DNA of 64,000 bases from Pseudodesulfovibrio sp. (GCA_016744135.1 JADGEX010000001.1:2181029-2245028); one strand, 5' to 3'. Numbered from the stretch's first letter, positions 49,146 to 59,730 are shown. The notes: generated by a model from the letters alone, not told the origin. Numbers and translations: made by a program.

Positions 49146-49613
49146 ATGAAATATGCAGATGGTGAGAAACTTCATACGTTATTCCAAGTGCTCCAAGGAG
49201 CATGGAAGGAAGTCGAAAAGGTGGAGGAGTCGGTACATCGATCCAGCGGGTTGACCGGTGCACAAAGTAAGAATATTTCGCATTTGTTGAACAGCGGACC
49301 CATGACGATTTCAGATTTGGCGTTTGATCGGGGTGTTTCCCGTCAATCTGTTCAGGTTGCTGTCAGCGCATTGGCCGAAAGTGGCTATGTACATTTTGAA
49401 GACAACCCCAGGCATAAACGTGCAAAACTTTTGCACGTAACAGATCTTGGCTGTTCTCGATTCACCACCGCTCAGAAGGCAGAATATGAAATTCTTCGGA
49501 GAGCATTTCCGGATTTAAAGTCTGAAGATGTGGATGTGGCCGTTCAAGTCTTGCAAATGATCCAAGAAAGTTTATCGAAAGTTCAGGAGTCTAAATCGTC
49601 AAAATTTTCATGA
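49146..49613 (+). CDS. MarR-family transcriptional regulator
   Basis: A 155-residue winged-helix protein from ATG 49146. A dimerisation helix at the N-terminus is followed by LTGAQSKNISHLLNSGPMTI, SDLAFDRGVSRQSVQVAVSA (recognition helix) and a wing at VHFEDNPRHKRAKLLHVTDL. The upstream palindrome is its probable binding site. No Shine-Dalgarno is visible before this ATG; a TTG at 49110 would extend it by 12 residues into the palindrome edge. A leaderless transcript is possible. It likely controls the adjacent molybdopterin oxidoreductase. Confidence 0.88.
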   Translation: MKYADGEKLHTLFQVLQGAWKEVEKVEESVHRSSGLTGAQSKNISHLLNSGPMTISDLAFDRGVSRQSVQVAVSALAESGYVHFEDNPRHKRAKLLHVTDLGCSRFTTAQKAEYEILRRAFPDLKSEDVDVAVQVLQMIQESLSKVQESKSSKFS

Positions 49614-49664
49614 CTCTCGTGGGGTATGAAAACGGAAAAGTGCCCTTGATTAATTTTTGAAATC

Positions 49665-49699
49665 AAGCCCTCACGAAGAAGACTTCATGAGGGCTTTTT
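49665..49699 (+). terminator. terminator of the MarR gene, similar to the tRNA-Phe terminator
   Basis: Arms AAGCCCTCACGAAG and CTTCATGAGGGCTT with T-tract, 50 bp after the MarR stop. Sequence and flanks (ATCAAGCCC...GGGCTTTTTC) resemble the attachment-site hairpin. The rest of 49614-49980 shows no supported gene. Confidence 0.8.
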
Positions 49700-49980
49700 C
49701 TTTTGAGTCTTGGTTTTTCGTTGCTTATTGTCATTGCATGGAATCACAGTGCTTTTGTTTTTCGTGCAATAAGATAAAATGTTTTATTTTGAGTAGTTAT
49801 GACTTTTTTGCAAAGGTGAATTGCGTGTTTATTGATTGGCAAGAGGCTTCTCTTGATAGCGCAACACTTGTTATGTGTCTAAAATATAATACTTTATTTC
49901 TATCTTGCTACTGGCATGCCGATTGCTTCCTTTAGGCTCTCCCGCTCAATGAGCGCGATAACTTTGCATGGAGGAACCAC

Positions 49981-52035
49981 ATGTCGGTGAGAAACAAGCT
50001 CGTTTTGGTGCTTCTGGTTTGCGTTGTCTGCTTTGCTCTGGTTTTTGGGGCGACCAAAATTGGAAGAAATATTTCCAATCATTATGCAACGCTTATGAAA
50101 CAGGCACGAAATGCCTATAGTGAGCTTCTGCAATCGCGCAGGCAGGAGAAAAATTTTCAATTGCGCAAAAAATCCGAGTATATTGGCAAGGTGGCCAAAC
50201 ATGTCAATGAGGCCCGAGTCACTTTGCAATCCATTATTGAAGCAGATCCAGAAATGCAATCTGCATGCGACAATGCGCTCGGACTGCTTGCTGAATACAA
50301 TACAAGTTTTCAAACCCTTGCCTCGGCTGAAACCGATATAGGGCTGACCATTGATACTGGTTGGCGTAATAAATTTGTGATGTCTGCCCGTGGATTGGAA
50401 AGTATTTTTAAGGAAGTCCACAGTCAGGATATAACCGTTTTGCTTTTGCAGATTCGAAGACAGGAAAAAAATTATATTCTTCGGCGTGAAGACAAATATA
50501 TTGAAAGGATGAATGGTTGGATCGAGGCCATGAATGAATCCGTGGCTGTTTCCCCGCTGTTCGGTCCGCAAGAGCGAGCCGCATTTCAGGAAAAGCTTCA
50601 TATTTATCTGTCCGCTTTTGACGGGTATCGCAAGAGCCTAGAATCGGCTGACAGCGGGTCTGCTTTACTGATTAAATCTGCGCGAGCACTGGAACCGGTC
50701 CTTGAGGATATCCGTAATCACTATATGGAAAAGAGTACGCAAATTGCCAGCAATGTTGATCTCGCAGTGCTGAGTATGGAAGTGACGGCCTGTGCGTTGA
50801 TTATTTTATGTATTCTTTGGACGTTATTTTCAGTCACCCGACCGCTTGCTGCATTGCAAAAGTATTCGCGAGATGTGGCCGATGGGAATCTGGAAGCTCA
50901 GCCGGAAGGCACGTTCAACCATGAATTTGGCAACTTATGCAATGATCTGATGCGTATGGTGTCCATGCTGCGTGATCAGCTGGAGGCCGTCCGTCTTAAG
51001 GAGGAGGAAGCTCTGGCGCAGGCCGAAGCCGCGAGAAAGGCAATGTTAGCGACACAGGAACAGGAACTTCGTGTGCGAAAGCTGTGGGATTGCATGTCGG
51101 ACACAGGAAAGCAGGCAGAAGGTATTGCCGACCGTGTGGGCATGGCAACTGAAAAAGTTGCGGCCATGCTCGTGCAGATACGTGATGGCTCACATAATCA
51201 GCATGAACGCATCATGGAAACAGCCATTGCCATGGAGCAGATGAATACTGTTGTTTGCGAAGTGAGCAAAAATGCGTCTCAAGCCACAGGGCGGGCTTCG
51301 GAGGCTCGTGACAAGGCTGTAGAGGGCGCGGGGCTTGTTCAGGGTGCGGTGACCTCTATCGAAGATGTGAATGGATATACGGATAAGATTAGTCAGGGAT
51401 TGGAGAAGCTTGGCCTTCAGGTTGAATCTATTGGTCAGGTTATGGATGTTATCAATGAAATAGCAGACCAGACAAATCTGTTGGCACTGAATGCCGCCAT
51501 TGAGGCCGCTCGTGCCGGAGAAGCCGGTAGAGGTTTTGCCGTGGTAGCCGATGAGGTTCGCAAATTGGCGGAAAAGACAATGACAGCTACCAAGCAAGTG
51601 GAAGAACATGTTGTTTCTATTCAGGATTCTTCCGCTAGGAATATCGAACGGTTCCGAGATGTCGTGGAAGTCGTGAAGCATAGTGCCGTTCAGGCTCGTG
51701 CATCCGGGGAAGCACAGGATTCTATCATTTTTCTGGTGGAACAAAATGTATTGAATGTGGAAAGCATTGCTTCGGCGTCCGAAGAGCAGAGTGTGGCTTC
51801 CGAACAGATATCCCAGGCCACGGAAGAAGTTCGTCAAATTGCCAAGTCGTTTACCGAAGGTGTTGAGCATGCGCATACAGCCGTGGTTGATCTCGTCGAT
51901 TTGTCCGAGGAGTTGCGTGTGGGTATGCGCGAAATGCTTTCCGGTGGCGACATGACCGATAATGAAAATGGAGAGTCTGCGGTTGTCTCTTCAACACCTC
52001 CGATGGATGTCCTGAAACAGCCAATGCTCGCGTAG
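49981..52035 (+). CDS. methyl-accepting chemotaxis protein with HBM sensor
   Basis: A 684-residue receptor with GGAGGAACCAC before the ATG. TM1 is at residues ~7-24 and TM2 at ~260-280 ([16 protein letters not shown]). The periplasmic part has two helical bundles marked by [16 protein letters not shown] and [19 protein letters not shown], the helical bimodular (HBM) signature; these sense organic acids in known cases. HAMP follows, then an unusual extra coiled coil ([15 protein letters not shown]). The signalling tip is [20 protein letters not shown] and [18 protein letters not shown]. The last ~50 residues are a flexible acidic tail. Monocistronic, with a terminator at 52060. Confidence 0.93.
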   Translation: MSVRNKLVLVLLVCVVCFALVFGATKIGRNISNHYATLMKQARNAYSELLQSRRQEKNFQLRKKSEYIGKVAKHVNEARVTLQSIIEADPEMQSACDNALGLLAEYNTSFQTLASAETDIGLTIDTGWRNKFVMSARGLESIFKEVHSQDITVLLLQIRRQEKNYILRREDKYIERMNGWIEAMNESVAVSPLFGPQERAAFQEKLHIYLSAFDGYRKSLESADSGSALLIKSARALEPVLEDIRNHYMEKSTQIASNVDLAVLSMEVTACALIILCILWTLFSVTRPLAALQKYSRDVADGNLEAQPEGTFNHEFGNLCNDLMRMVSMLRDQLEAVRLKEEEALAQAEAARKAMLATQEQELRVRKLWDCMSDTGKQAEGIADRVGMATEKVAAMLVQIRDGSHNQHERIMETAIAMEQMNTVVCEVSKNASQATGRASEARDKAVEGAGLVQGAVTSIEDVNGYTDKISQGLEKLGLQVESIGQVMDVINEIADQTNLLALNAAIEAARAGEAGRGFAVVADEVRKLAEKTMTATKQVEEHVVSIQDSSARNIERFRDVVEVVKHSAVQARASGEAQDSIIFLVEQNVLNVESIASASEEQSVASEQISQATEEVRQIAKSFTEGVEHAHTAVVDLVDLSEELRVGMREMLSGGDMTDNENGESAVVSSTPPMDVLKQPMLA

Positions 52036-52059
52036 ATTTGTGAGTTTCTGAATATATCG

Positions 52060-52094
52060 AGGTCCGAAATCATGAAGATTTCGGGCCTCTTTTT
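52060..52094 (+). terminator. intrinsic terminator after the MCP
   Basis: AGGTCCGAAATC / GATTTCGGGCCT stem with an ATGAA loop and CTTTTT. It sits between convergent receptor genes. Confidence 0.8.
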
Positions 52095-52118
52095 GACGGT
52101 TAATTGATTATTGATTTG

Positions 52119-54095
52119 TTAAAAGCGCTCGTATCCTTCGTCGGAATCCATGGCAATGGCGATACCGGTCGGTTCTGGCATGGCCTCTTTTGTGTGCCGG
52201 GAGGGCGCGGGCAGGGCGTTCGTCCGTCTGGATGTTCTGGTGACAACTGTCGCTGATTTGTTGTGCGATTGTTCATCTACCTTGAAGAAGGACATGGTGG
52301 CTTGAAGAGTCTGTCCTTGCGCAGAAAGCTCTTCGCTTGTGGACGCCATTTCTTCGGATGCAGAGGCATTTTGTTGAATCACCATATCAAGTTGACTGAT
52401 GGCCAGGTTGATCTGAGTGGTCCCAGCGTTTTGTTCATTACTTGATGAGGATATTTCCTGTACGAGTGATGCTGTTTTTTCGATGTCCGGGACGAGGGCG
52501 TGGAGCATTTCTTCGGCTTTGTCGGCAATTCTGACACTTGAAGAGGAAAGCTCACTGATCTCTGCCGCAGCTGAACCAGAGCGTTCTGCAAGCTTACGAA
52601 CCTCGGCAGCTACAACGGCAAATCCTTTCCCATGTTCACCGGCTCGGGCAGCTTCGATAGCTGCATTGAGCGCGAGGAGATTGGTCTGGCGGGCGATTTC
52701 CTCAATGATGGAAATCTTTTCAGCAATGCTTTTCATTGCATTAACAGTTTGATTGACTGCGGAACCGCTTTCCTTGGCATCAGCGGCGGCCTTGGTTGCA
52801 AGGGTTTCTGTTTCCGTGGCATTTTCTGCATTTTGGCTGATGTTGGAAGCCATTTGTTCCATGGAAGAAGAGACTTCTTCAATCGAGGCGGCCTGTTCTG
52901 TTGCTCCTTGTGAAAGGGTCTCTGATGATGCAGATAATTCCTCGCTTCCCGTAGCAACGTTGTTAGTGGCTATTTCAACGTCCGCAACTACAACTCGTAG
53001 TTTCGTGACCATGTCATTCAAGGCTTTTGCCAGCATGCCGACTTCATCTTTTTGGTCAATGTCTAGCGTTTTGGTGAAGTCTCCTTCTGACATGTCTTTT
53101 GCAAAACTGACACCCATGGATATGGGTTTTGTGATGGCTTTGGTAAGGAAGAAGGCAGCCAGAATACCAAGGATGAGCGCTGTTGCCGCAGTAATGATGC
53201 TTGTGATGTTTGCGCTGTGGATGTCGTCGAGCATTTTTGCCTTTTGGTCGGCACGTGCTACACGGCAAATTTCATCCGCTTTTTGGGCGGCGGAAATCAT
53301 GTCTTTTTCGGCTTGATTTTGTTGCCTGCTGTCTGTTGCGAATTTGTTCAGTTCCTTGAGGTAATCATCCAAAGCATTTTCGACTTCGCCGATTTGACGA
53401 ATATTGGTTTGATCTTTGAAACGAGATTTTAGCGTTTCGGCTTGTTTAAGGATAATTTTTAGATTTTCACGGCTTTTTTCAAGCGATGAGCTGTCCCGAT
53501 TGGCCATGAAGTCCTTTGCGTTCATTCGCGCATTGAGAAATCTTTTGACCATAGCGTTAGCGTCATTTGTCTTTATAAGTTTGTCTTCAAGTATTCGCGA
53601 GGGCGTGTTGTCCGATGCGATAAGCAGGGACAGTTGTTCCTGTTGTTTGGCGCGTAATTCTTCTGTTTTGTCGAGAGCCTTTTGAGCCGCAGCAACCATG
53701 CCCTTCAGAGCCAATATGTTTTTTTCATCAAGTTTTAAATATGTTGCAAAAGCCTTTTCATATTCCTCAGCGGCTTTGGCAACCTGGGCCATTTGATCCT
53801 TGTTTACCTGGTGGTTAAATTTTTTATTTGTAGTTTGCGTTTGATCCTGCATTTTTTTGAGGGTTTCAGCATGCTTTTCCACTGCTTCAGGCGTGTGTTT
53901 GAGCATGAAGTTCTTTTCCTGAATACGGCTTTCGAGAATGAAGCGTACAAGTCGATTGACGTCATCCGCCTTGTCTACGCGATTCTGTACGTTCTGCATT
54001 CCATTGATACCAATAACGGCAACCAAGGCTGTTAAAAGCAGGACGAGTCCGAATCCAAAGCTGAGTTTGATACCGAGTTTTAAATTGTTAAGCAT
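52119..54095 (-). CDS. methyl-accepting chemotaxis protein with HBM sensor
   Basis: A 658-residue receptor with GGAGGTTTT before the ATG. TM1 is residues ~12-30 ([17 protein letters not shown]), TM2 ~298-320 ([17 protein letters not shown]). The sensor contains [20 protein letters not shown] and [14 protein letters not shown], again the HBM layout. HAMP is followed by the adaptation helices and the tip [20 protein letters not shown] and [19 protein letters not shown]. The C-terminal ~60 residues are linker-like. It is convergent with the other HBM receptor but its MCP part is of a different length class, so it is not a simple duplicate. Confidence 0.93.
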   Translation of the reverse strand: MLNNLKLGIKLSFGFGLVLLLTALVAVIGINGMQNVQNRVDKADDVNRLVRFILESRIQEKNFMLKHTPEAVEKHAETLKKMQDQTQTTNKKFNHQVNKDQMAQVAKAAEEYEKAFATYLKLDEKNILALKGMVAAAQKALDKTEELRAKQQEQLSLLIASDNTPSRILEDKLIKTNDANAMVKRFLNARMNAKDFMANRDSSSLEKSRENLKIILKQAETLKSRFKDQTNIRQIGEVENALDDYLKELNKFATDSRQQNQAEKDMISAAQKADEICRVARADQKAKMLDDIHSANITSIITAATALILGILAAFFLTKAITKPISMGVSFAKDMSEGDFTKTLDIDQKDEVGMLAKALNDMVTKLRVVVADVEIATNNVATGSEELSASSETLSQGATEQAASIEEVSSSMEQMASNISQNAENATETETLATKAAADAKESGSAVNQTVNAMKSIAEKISIIEEIARQTNLLALNAAIEAARAGEHGKGFAVVAAEVRKLAERSGSAAAEISELSSSSVRIADKAEEMLHALVPDIEKTASLVQEISSSSNEQNAGTTQINLAISQLDMVIQQNASASEEMASTSEELSAQGQTLQATMSFFKVDEQSHNKSATVVTRTSRRTNALPAPSRHTKEAMPEPTGIAIAMDSDEGYERF

Positions 54096-54374
54096 AAAAC
54101 CTCCGAGTATAGTTTCAGGTTGTACAGGAAGGAAAGCGTGACGTATGGGAGGTTGGTCTGTAAACAGAAAAGGTTATAAATATAAGCAGCTTAGTAATAG
54201 TTATTTGATGTGTGCAAAAAAAAGAAAAGTATATTTTTGTGTTCTGGCGAGTGTTTGCATTGAGATACTATGCAAGGGGAGAATCGGTACATTGAAGAGG
54301 AAGGGATTTCCAACTTCTCATGAAATTAATAAGCGTTATTTTATCATTGTTTTTGAGATCACATTCTATGGAAA
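54096..54374. other. intergenic region upstream of the MCP
   Basis: A/T-rich sequence expected to hold the leftward MCP promoter. I see no gene and no confident promoter. Confidence 0.4.
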
Positions 54375-54408
54375 AGAAGGCCCGCTATTAAAGCGGGCCT
54401 TCTTTTTT
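54375..54408. terminator. bidirectional intrinsic terminator
   Basis: AGAAGGCCCGCT / AGCGGGCCTTCT stem with ATTAA loop; T-tract on the plus strand and TTTT on the minus strand. It ends the small leftward gene. Confidence 0.85.
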
Positions 54409-54414
54409 CTTTAT

Positions 54415-54615
54415 CTAGGTAGATTTTGGTTTGCTGACTATTTTGTGTACCCAGCGTGTGTCTGACACTCTGTCTGAGACGACGTGTCCACATTCGCGCA
54501 GGTAGCGCATTTTTGCTCCACCATCACCGACAGAATATACTCTTTGCCCGACCGTATGTTGCCTGAGAAAGGTCATTGCGGCTTTCTTGTAGTTCCGTGA
54601 AAATAGTCCGAACAT
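54415..54615 (-). CDS. small basic protein of unknown function
   Basis: A 66-residue protein started at MFGLFSRNYKKAAM (ATG 54615), five bases after AGGAGA. An ATG three bases earlier is too close to that site. It contains MTFLRQHTVGQRVYSVGDGG and MRYLRECGHVVSDR, and ends KIVSKPKST. It is soluble and basic. I recognise no family. It has its own terminator. Confidence 0.6.
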   Translation of the reverse strand: MFGLFSRNYKKAAMTFLRQHTVGQRVYSVGDGGAKMRYLRECGHVVSDRVSDTRWVHKIVSKPKST

Positions 54616-54705
54616 CATCTCTCCTTTGGAGTTGAAGAGCATCCCTTTATCACCAACCTTCTGAATGGTCTATCCCTCTCTGGAGGGTGTTTTGGGTTTG
54701 ATATC

Positions 54706-54750
54706 AGAGGCTCTTGTTGAAGATGTCCTGAAATATCAAGAGCCTCTTTC
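54706..54750 (+). terminator. hairpin with long loop
   Basis: AGAGGCTCTTG / CAAGAGCCTCT arms separated by 20 bases, followed by TTCTT. No gene feeding it is recognised; 54616-54874 otherwise shows nothing supported. Confidence 0.45.
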
Positions 54751-54874
54751 TTGACTTTCAGGAATGATGGGCCTAGACCACAACCCGCATAGGGGATGAG
54801 GTCCCCCTTGAACCGCTTGATGAGCTGATGACTTCTGCCGTGTGAAGCATGGTGGAAGTGCGTTTGAATTTCAT

Positions 54875-54904
54875 GGGCCACATCCACGGATGTGGCCCTT
54901 TTGT
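54875..54904 (+). terminator. intrinsic terminator upstream of nhaB
   Basis: GGGCCACATCC / GGATGTGGCCC stem with a 2-nt loop and TTTTGTTT. Confidence 0.7.
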
Positions 54905-55001
54905 TTAGTGTGGATCTGAAGACAAAGTTCGCTGCCCCGTGTGACAGCTTTCTGTTTTTTCAGGTCTGTATGGATAATCTACAGCGTTACTGGAGAATGA
55001 A

Positions 55002-56624
55002 ATGGCCCAGCCTTTAGCACGGACTTTTGTCAACATGTTCCTCGGCAATGCCCCGGTGTGGTACAAGCTCACCATCATTGCCTGTCTTGTCTGCAACCCG
55101 ATTATCATGATCACTGCCGGGCCGTTTGTGGCTGGTTGGTTGCTTATTGCAGAATTCATTTTCACCCTGACCATGGCCTTGAAATGCTACCCGCTGCCTG
55201 CTGGTGGACTTTTGGCTATCGAAGCCGTTGCCATGGGGCTGACTTCCGCAGAAGTGGTGTATCATGAAGCACACAAGAACTTCGAAGTCATCCTGTTGCT
55301 GATCTTTATGGTCGCGGGTATTCACTTCATGAAGGACTTTTTGCAGTTCACCTTCACTCGAATTCTCGTGAGGGTGCGTTCCAAAAAGGTCATCGCTTTG
55401 TTATTTTGTTTGGCTGGTGCTTTTTTGTCAGCCTTTCTGGACGCACTGACGGTTACAGCAGTTATCATTGCCGTGGCCTACGGATTTTATAACGTTTATC
55501 ATCGCTTCGCTTCCGGCAAAGGCAGCGGAGATTCTCATAATCTGATTTCCGACGACTCGGTCAAGCAGAAGGACCGTGAAGAATTGCTGGAGTTCCGGGC
55601 TTTTCTGCGGAACTTGATGATGCACGGTGCCGTCGGTACGGCTTTAGGCGGCGTCTGTACGTTGGTTGGTGAGCCTCAGAACCTCTTGATTGCCCATGAG
55701 ATGGGTTGGCATTTTGTTCCATTCATCATCAAGGTTCTGCCTGTGTCCATGCCCGTTCTTGCTGCTGGCCTGTTGACCTGCCTTGCCGTGGAACAGTTCC
55801 ATTTGTTTGGCTATGGCGCACAGTTGCCTGGTAACATTCGTTCATTTCTGTTGGAAACCGCCATTCGTATGGAGGCAGAGCAGGGACAGCGTGGTAAGGT
55901 CAAGTTGATTATTCAGGCCTTGATCGGTCTTTGGCTCATTTTGGCTCTTGCACTTCATTTGGCCGCGGTTGGCTTGGTTGGTCTGTCTGTGATCGTTCTT
56001 TTGACCTCCATGACTGGTGTCGTTGAAGAAAGTCAGTTGGGACAGGCTTTCGAAGAAGCTTTGCCTTTCACCGCTTTGTTGGTGGTGTTTTTCGCCATTG
56101 TCGGTGTCATCCATTCGCAAAATTTGTTTGCGCCCATTCTCGGCTACGTCTTGAGCATGAAGGGGCAGAGCCAATTGGTTGCCTATTACGCGGCAAACGG
56201 TCTGCTTTCTGCCATTTCGGATAACGTGTTCGTGGCAACGGTATATATCTCCGAGACCAAGCTGCATTTTATCAACATGCTGAACGCAGTTCCCGGTATT
56301 GGGATGAGCGGTCAGGCTTTGATGGAGAAGTTGACGGACGCAAGTCTGGTCAGAGCCGATGTTATCGCCGGTCTGCCTGCCGCCGCAGCCACTCAGGTGC
56401 GGGAACTTATGGTGCATTTTGACAAGTTGGCGGTAGCCATCAACACCGGTACGAACATTCCGTCTGTGGCTACGCCGAACGGCCAGGCTGCATTTTTGTT
56501 CCTGTTGACAAGCGCACTTGCGCCGGTCATCCGTCTGTCGTACGGACGCATGGTTATCCTTGCTTTACCGTACACCATTACGATGTCCCTGACTGGTTTG
56601 GCTGCCGTGTATTACCTGTTGTAA
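55002..56624 (+). CDS. nhaB: NhaB-type Na+/H+ antiporter
   Basis: A 540-residue membrane protein with about twelve spans and GGAGA before the ATG. NhaB landmarks are [60 protein letters not shown] sequence ([19 protein letters not shown]), [36 protein letters not shown] and [14 protein letters not shown], which carry the conserved Asp and Asn-Val-Phe residues. It exports sodium in exchange for protons. Length is typical. It is followed at 54 bp by the beta-helix gene. Confidence 0.95.
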   Translation: MAQPLARTFVNMFLGNAPVWYKLTIIACLVCNPIIMITAGPFVAGWLLIAEFIFTLTMALKCYPLPAGGLLAIEAVAMGLTSAEVVYHEAHKNFEVILLLIFMVAGIHFMKDFLQFTFTRILVRVRSKKVIALLFCLAGAFLSAFLDALTVTAVIIAVAYGFYNVYHRFASGKGSGDSHNLISDDSVKQKDREELLEFRAFLRNLMMHGAVGTALGGVCTLVGEPQNLLIAHEMGWHFVPFIIKVLPVSMPVLAAGLLTCLAVEQFHLFGYGAQLPGNIRSFLLETAIRMEAEQGQRGKVKLIIQALIGLWLILALALHLAAVGLVGLSVIVLLTSMTGVVEESQLGQAFEEALPFTALLVVFFAIVGVIHSQNLFAPILGYVLSMKGQSQLVAYYAANGLLSAISDNVFVATVYISETKLHFINMLNAVPGIGMSGQALMEKLTDASLVRADVIAGLPAAAATQVRELMVHFDKLAVAINTGTNIPSVATPNGQAAFLFLLTSALAPVIRLSYGRMVILALPYTITMSLTGLAAVYYLL

Positions 56625-56677
56625 AAATCGTCCAATAGCGCGGGGCCGCCCCGAATGTTCAGGGAAAGGAGAGAATT

Positions 56678-58102
56678 ATGAAGAGTATCTCACGATTGAT
56701 CGATCATATCATCTCACGGGTGAATGTTAACCTGAAGCCCATTGGTCGGGACGTAGAAAATGCAGTTCGTCAGTCTATTCGGACTGATAAATTGACTAAG
56801 TACTACGCCTATTATGCCCTTTCCATTGATCATCCCTGGTACTTTCGTTTTCAGGAAAGTAATCTGGGGGGTACGTATTTTCTTGGAAAATGCGAAGTCG
56901 ACCGTTCTGTTGTTCTTATGAGCGACATTCGCGGCGACGAACTCAAGCCCAAAGGGGCGGTCGCGTATTTTAACGGTATGGAAACTGAACTCTATCAGGA
57001 TGAAATTATTCAGGTGGTCAACAGCTTCCTTATCAAGACGTTGGTACACAACCATTCACGAAACTCGGAGATTCCAGAATATTTTCGCATACTCAACACC
57101 GTGGCCATGCATTATTCCAACATTCATGGGACAACCACGGAGGGTGCCTATCTCGGGGCTTTTTCCACGGCAGACCTTTCCGTTTTGCATAACTGTGTTC
57201 TGGGCGATTTTGCGTATGTTCAGGCCGGAGATCTTTCTCGCAAGACAATCCGGTCTGGACGCGTCTGGATACGGAAACAGGGCGAATTCGAATTTGACTA
57301 TGCGCATGATCCTTCAATTATTGACCGGTTTGTGACCTATGACGACGAAGGGCAATTGACCGGCCTTTTTTCGGATTTCCTAAAAGGACGCCGGAGCGAT
57401 TTCCTGCCGATGTACGATTCTTTGGCTTTTGAAAGTCCCGTGCCTGTGCCGGACAATGCCTTTTTGAGTCGGTATGCCGTGGTCAAAGACGCGAGTTCTT
57501 TGGGTGATAATTCGTTGGTCGCACAGCGGGCATATCTCGAGAACGCGAAGCTCGGCCATGGGTCCAATGCTCAGGAAAATTGTTTTATCATTGATTCTCA
57601 GCTTGAAGGCTTGGATATCATCGCCCATGGCGGTAAACTTACCTATACAAAACTCGGGAATAAGGTCTTTGTTGGTTTTAATTCTTTCCTACACGGCGAG
57701 AAGTGGAGCGGGATTACCGTGGGAGCCGGGACCATTGTCATGCCACACACCATTATAGACGCCAAGGAGCCTATTACTATTCCCGAAAACTTTATTGTTT
57801 GGGGATATGTTCGGACTCAGGAGGACCTTGAAGTTCATTCAATGAGTTTGGAAGATTTTTCCCAACGGCGGGTTATCAGACTTGGGAATTTGAGTTTTAA
57901 GGGAGATGGTGGTGCCTTCATCGAAGGGTTCCGAGACCGCATTGAGCACATACTGCTGGAAAATGGTGCATATTATGATGGGGAAAGGAGCACTCGAGGA
58001 CATGCGCAGAGAACGCAAAGTGTTTCCTACAATCTGTTTCAGCCGTATTTGGCAGGCGAAGAGGAGGCAATGTTTCCTGCTATCGTTGTAGGGAGCAGAT
58101 AG
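56678..58102 (+). CDS. left-handed beta-helix (hexapeptide-repeat-like) protein
   Basis: A 474-residue cytoplasmic protein with AAAGGAGAGAATT before the ATG. Residues ~170-390 alternate short hydrophobic repeats (AYLGAFSTADLSVLHNCVLG, VVKDASSLGDNSLVAQRAYL, AKLGHGSNAQENCFIIDS, KVFVGFNSFLHGEKWSGITV, GAGTIVMPHTIIDA) typical of a left-handed beta-helix like that of acyl- and nucleotidyl-transferases. The first ~160 residues (RQSIRTDKLTKYYAYYALS) are not recognised. Catalytic function is unknown; a sugar-nucleotide or carbonic-anhydrase-like role is possible. A strong terminator follows. Confidence 0.7.
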   Translation: MKSISRLIDHIISRVNVNLKPIGRDVENAVRQSIRTDKLTKYYAYYALSIDHPWYFRFQESNLGGTYFLGKCEVDRSVVLMSDIRGDELKPKGAVAYFNGMETELYQDEIIQVVNSFLIKTLVHNHSRNSEIPEYFRILNTVAMHYSNIHGTTTEGAYLGAFSTADLSVLHNCVLGDFAYVQAGDLSRKTIRSGRVWIRKQGEFEFDYAHDPSIIDRFVTYDDEGQLTGLFSDFLKGRRSDFLPMYDSLAFESPVPVPDNAFLSRYAVVKDASSLGDNSLVAQRAYLENAKLGHGSNAQENCFIIDSQLEGLDIIAHGGKLTYTKLGNKVFVGFNSFLHGEKWSGITVGAGTIVMPHTIIDAKEPITIPENFIVWGYVRTQEDLEVHSMSLEDFSQRRVIRLGNLSFKGDGGAFIEGFRDRIEHILLENGAYYDGERSTRGHAQRTQSVSYNLFQPYLAGEEEAMFPAIVVGSR

Positions 58103-58128
58103 GCCCTATTTGTTTGAATAAAAGATAC

Positions 58129-58162
58129 AAGGCTTGCAACAGATCGTTGCAAGCCTTTTTTT
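58129..58162 (+). terminator. intrinsic terminator
   Basis: AAGGCTTGCAAC / GTTGCAAGCCTT stem, AGATC loop, seven T. Confidence 0.9.
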
Positions 58163-58311
58163 GTAATTTTGAAGAATGGGAACATGGCAGCATACGTTTT
58201 TTGCGTTGTGTGTTTGAAATGAGATGGGTTTTATGATTAATGTATAGTTAGCAGACAGTGACTAAATCGAGGTGCAAGCACCAATCGGGGATATACTTGA
58301 GGAGGAGTTCC

Positions 58312-59112
58312 ATGCGTAAATTTTTGTTTTGTTTGTGTGTTTTTCTGGTCATGCCTGTGTGTGCGCAGGCTGCGTCGGACATTGTTGCCACGTATACGTA
58401 TTCTGATGGGTCAATGATCACATTGGTGACTCGTGATGCCCATCATGTGCGGATGGATACGTCGCCAACTTCTTACATGCTGTTGTCGGGCGGGAAAGTG
58501 TATTCCGTGACCTGTGATGAGAGCGGAGCATGTAATGTCATGGACATGGGGCAAATGGCGGGCATGGCAAGTGGTTTTTCCTCCATGTTTGGTGGCGGTG
58601 ATGAGGCTGCCGAAACAGAGTATGATGTTCGGTACGAGAAGACCGGCAGGACAGAAACCGTGGCTGGATACAAGGGTACGGTGTACGAGGCCAAAGTTTA
58701 TGAGGACGGCAAGATCACCAGCCGGGAAGAGATGGTTTTGAGTAACCATTCGAACATCAAGAAGCTTTCCGAGGGATGGATTGCCATTGCCGAGGCTCTG
58801 ACGCAGAGCATGGGTGATTCCTTTGATGATTCCATGGAAGAGGCCAAAAAGATGGGGTATGGTGGTCTGTTGCGGTCTGGCAATGACATGCGGTTGACGA
58901 GTTTGACCGTCAGGAGTCTTGATTCCGCATATTATAAGCTTCCAGCGAACTCTCAACAGGTGCAAATGCAGCAGCCTCCGGCTCAACAGCAGTCGAACAA
59001 CGACATGGGGCTGGAAGATGACGCCAAGGATGTCGGTTACGATGCCAAGGAAGCCACCAAGGATGAGATCAAGTCCGGCCTTCGTGATGCCATCAGCGAC
59101 ATGTTCAATTAG
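58312..59112 (+). CDS. secreted protein of unknown function
   Basis: A 266-residue protein from ATG 58312, chosen for GGAGGAG seven bases upstream; the frame extends to 58258 without a ribosome site. A signal peptide covers residues 1-22 (FLFCLCVFLVMPVCAQAA). The mature part has SDIVATYTYSDGSMITLVTR, MLLSGGKVYSVTCDESGAC, YKGTVYEAKVYEDGKITSRE and a Gln/Pro-rich linker (QVQMQQPPAQQQSNND), then an acidic/Lys end. The beta-rich body resembles the periplasmic DUF4412-like fold, but this is a guess. A terminator follows. Confidence 0.75.
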   Translation: MRKFLFCLCVFLVMPVCAQAASDIVATYTYSDGSMITLVTRDAHHVRMDTSPTSYMLLSGGKVYSVTCDESGACNVMDMGQMAGMASGFSSMFGGGDEAAETEYDVRYEKTGRTETVAGYKGTVYEAKVYEDGKITSREEMVLSNHSNIKKLSEGWIAIAEALTQSMGDSFDDSMEEAKKMGYGGLLRSGNDMRLTSLTVRSLDSAYYKLPANSQQVQMQQPPAQQQSNNDMGLEDDAKDVGYDAKEATKDEIKSGLRDAISDMFN

Positions 59113-59134
59113 ATTTGATTTTTAGATACATTCT

Positions 59135-59169
59135 AAAGTCCTGTGGTGTCATGCCACAGGACTTTTTTT
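59135..59169 (+). terminator. intrinsic terminator
   Basis: AAGTCCTGTGG / CCACAGGACTT stem with a 7-nt loop and T-tract. Confidence 0.85.
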
Positions 59170-59205
59170 GTGTTGTGATCATCCGTTGTCAGTGGACACA
59201 ATCGG

Positions 59206-59234
59206 TTGACCTCTTTGATATTCACATTTATTCC
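59206..59234 (+). promoter_or_regulatory. possible promoter of the nucleoside-salvage operon
   Basis: TTGACC and TATTCC 17 bp apart, 92 bp upstream of the cdd start. Confidence 0.4.
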
Positions 59235-59325
59235 AATTGTAGCTTGGATGCCCTGTCTAATTGGGGGCGTGAATATGGTGTCAGCCCGAAAGTAAATGGC
59301 ATCTTCTACGTCAAGGAGTGGTATA

Positions 59326-59730
59326 TTGCCTGATATCAAGGAGCTCATTCGATTGGCAGCGGAGGCCCGCGATATGGCATATGCTCCGTATTCCAATCAT
59401 CCAGTGGGCGTTGCTTTGGTAACGGACACAGGCGATATATACACCGGCTGTAATATTGAAAACGCGGCTTATCCGTTGGGCAATTGTGCGGAACAGTCTG
59501 CCATAAGCGCCATGGTGCTCGGTGGCGGCAGGGTGATTCGTGAGATCGTGGTCGTTGGACCAACTGAGGCCGTTTGTACTCCGTGCGGCGGTTGTCGTCA
59601 GCGCATCCGTGAATTTTCCACCCCGGACACCATCGTGTATTCCTGCAACAGCGAACGCGTGCTTTTGACCATGACTTTGGATGAATTGCTGCCCCATTCT
59701 TTCGGGCCGGAAAACCTCAACAAATTATGA
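59326..59730 (+). CDS. cdd: cytidine deaminase
   Basis: A 134-residue enzyme that converts cytidine and deoxycytidine to uridines. The start is TTG 59326 (PDIKELIRLAAEARDMA), with AAGGAG eight bases upstream; an upstream in-frame ATG at 59296 would place this ribosome site inside the gene and exceed the family's usual ~130 residues. Active-site motifs are NCAEQSAI (zinc Cys and catalytic Glu, in the CAE form of tetrameric enzymes) and PCGGCRQRI (two zinc cysteines). The substrate loop is YAPYSNHPVGVAL. First gene of the salvage cluster; its stop overlaps deoC (ATGA). Confidence 0.93.
   Translation: MPDIKELIRLAAEARDMAYAPYSNHPVGVALVTDTGDIYTGCNIENAAYPLGNCAEQSAISAMVLGGGRVIREIVVVGPTEAVCTPCGGCRQRIREFSTPDTIVYSCNSERVLLTMTLDELLPHSFGPENLNKL

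Noticed and set aside
49657-49935. 92-residue rightward ORF after the MarR gene
   Set aside because: It begins within the terminator hairpin, is Phe/Cys-rich, and has no ribosome site.
54615-54887. 90-residue leftward ORF between the small gene and nhaB
   Set aside because: It spans two hairpins, lacks a ribosome site and shows no protein-like pattern.
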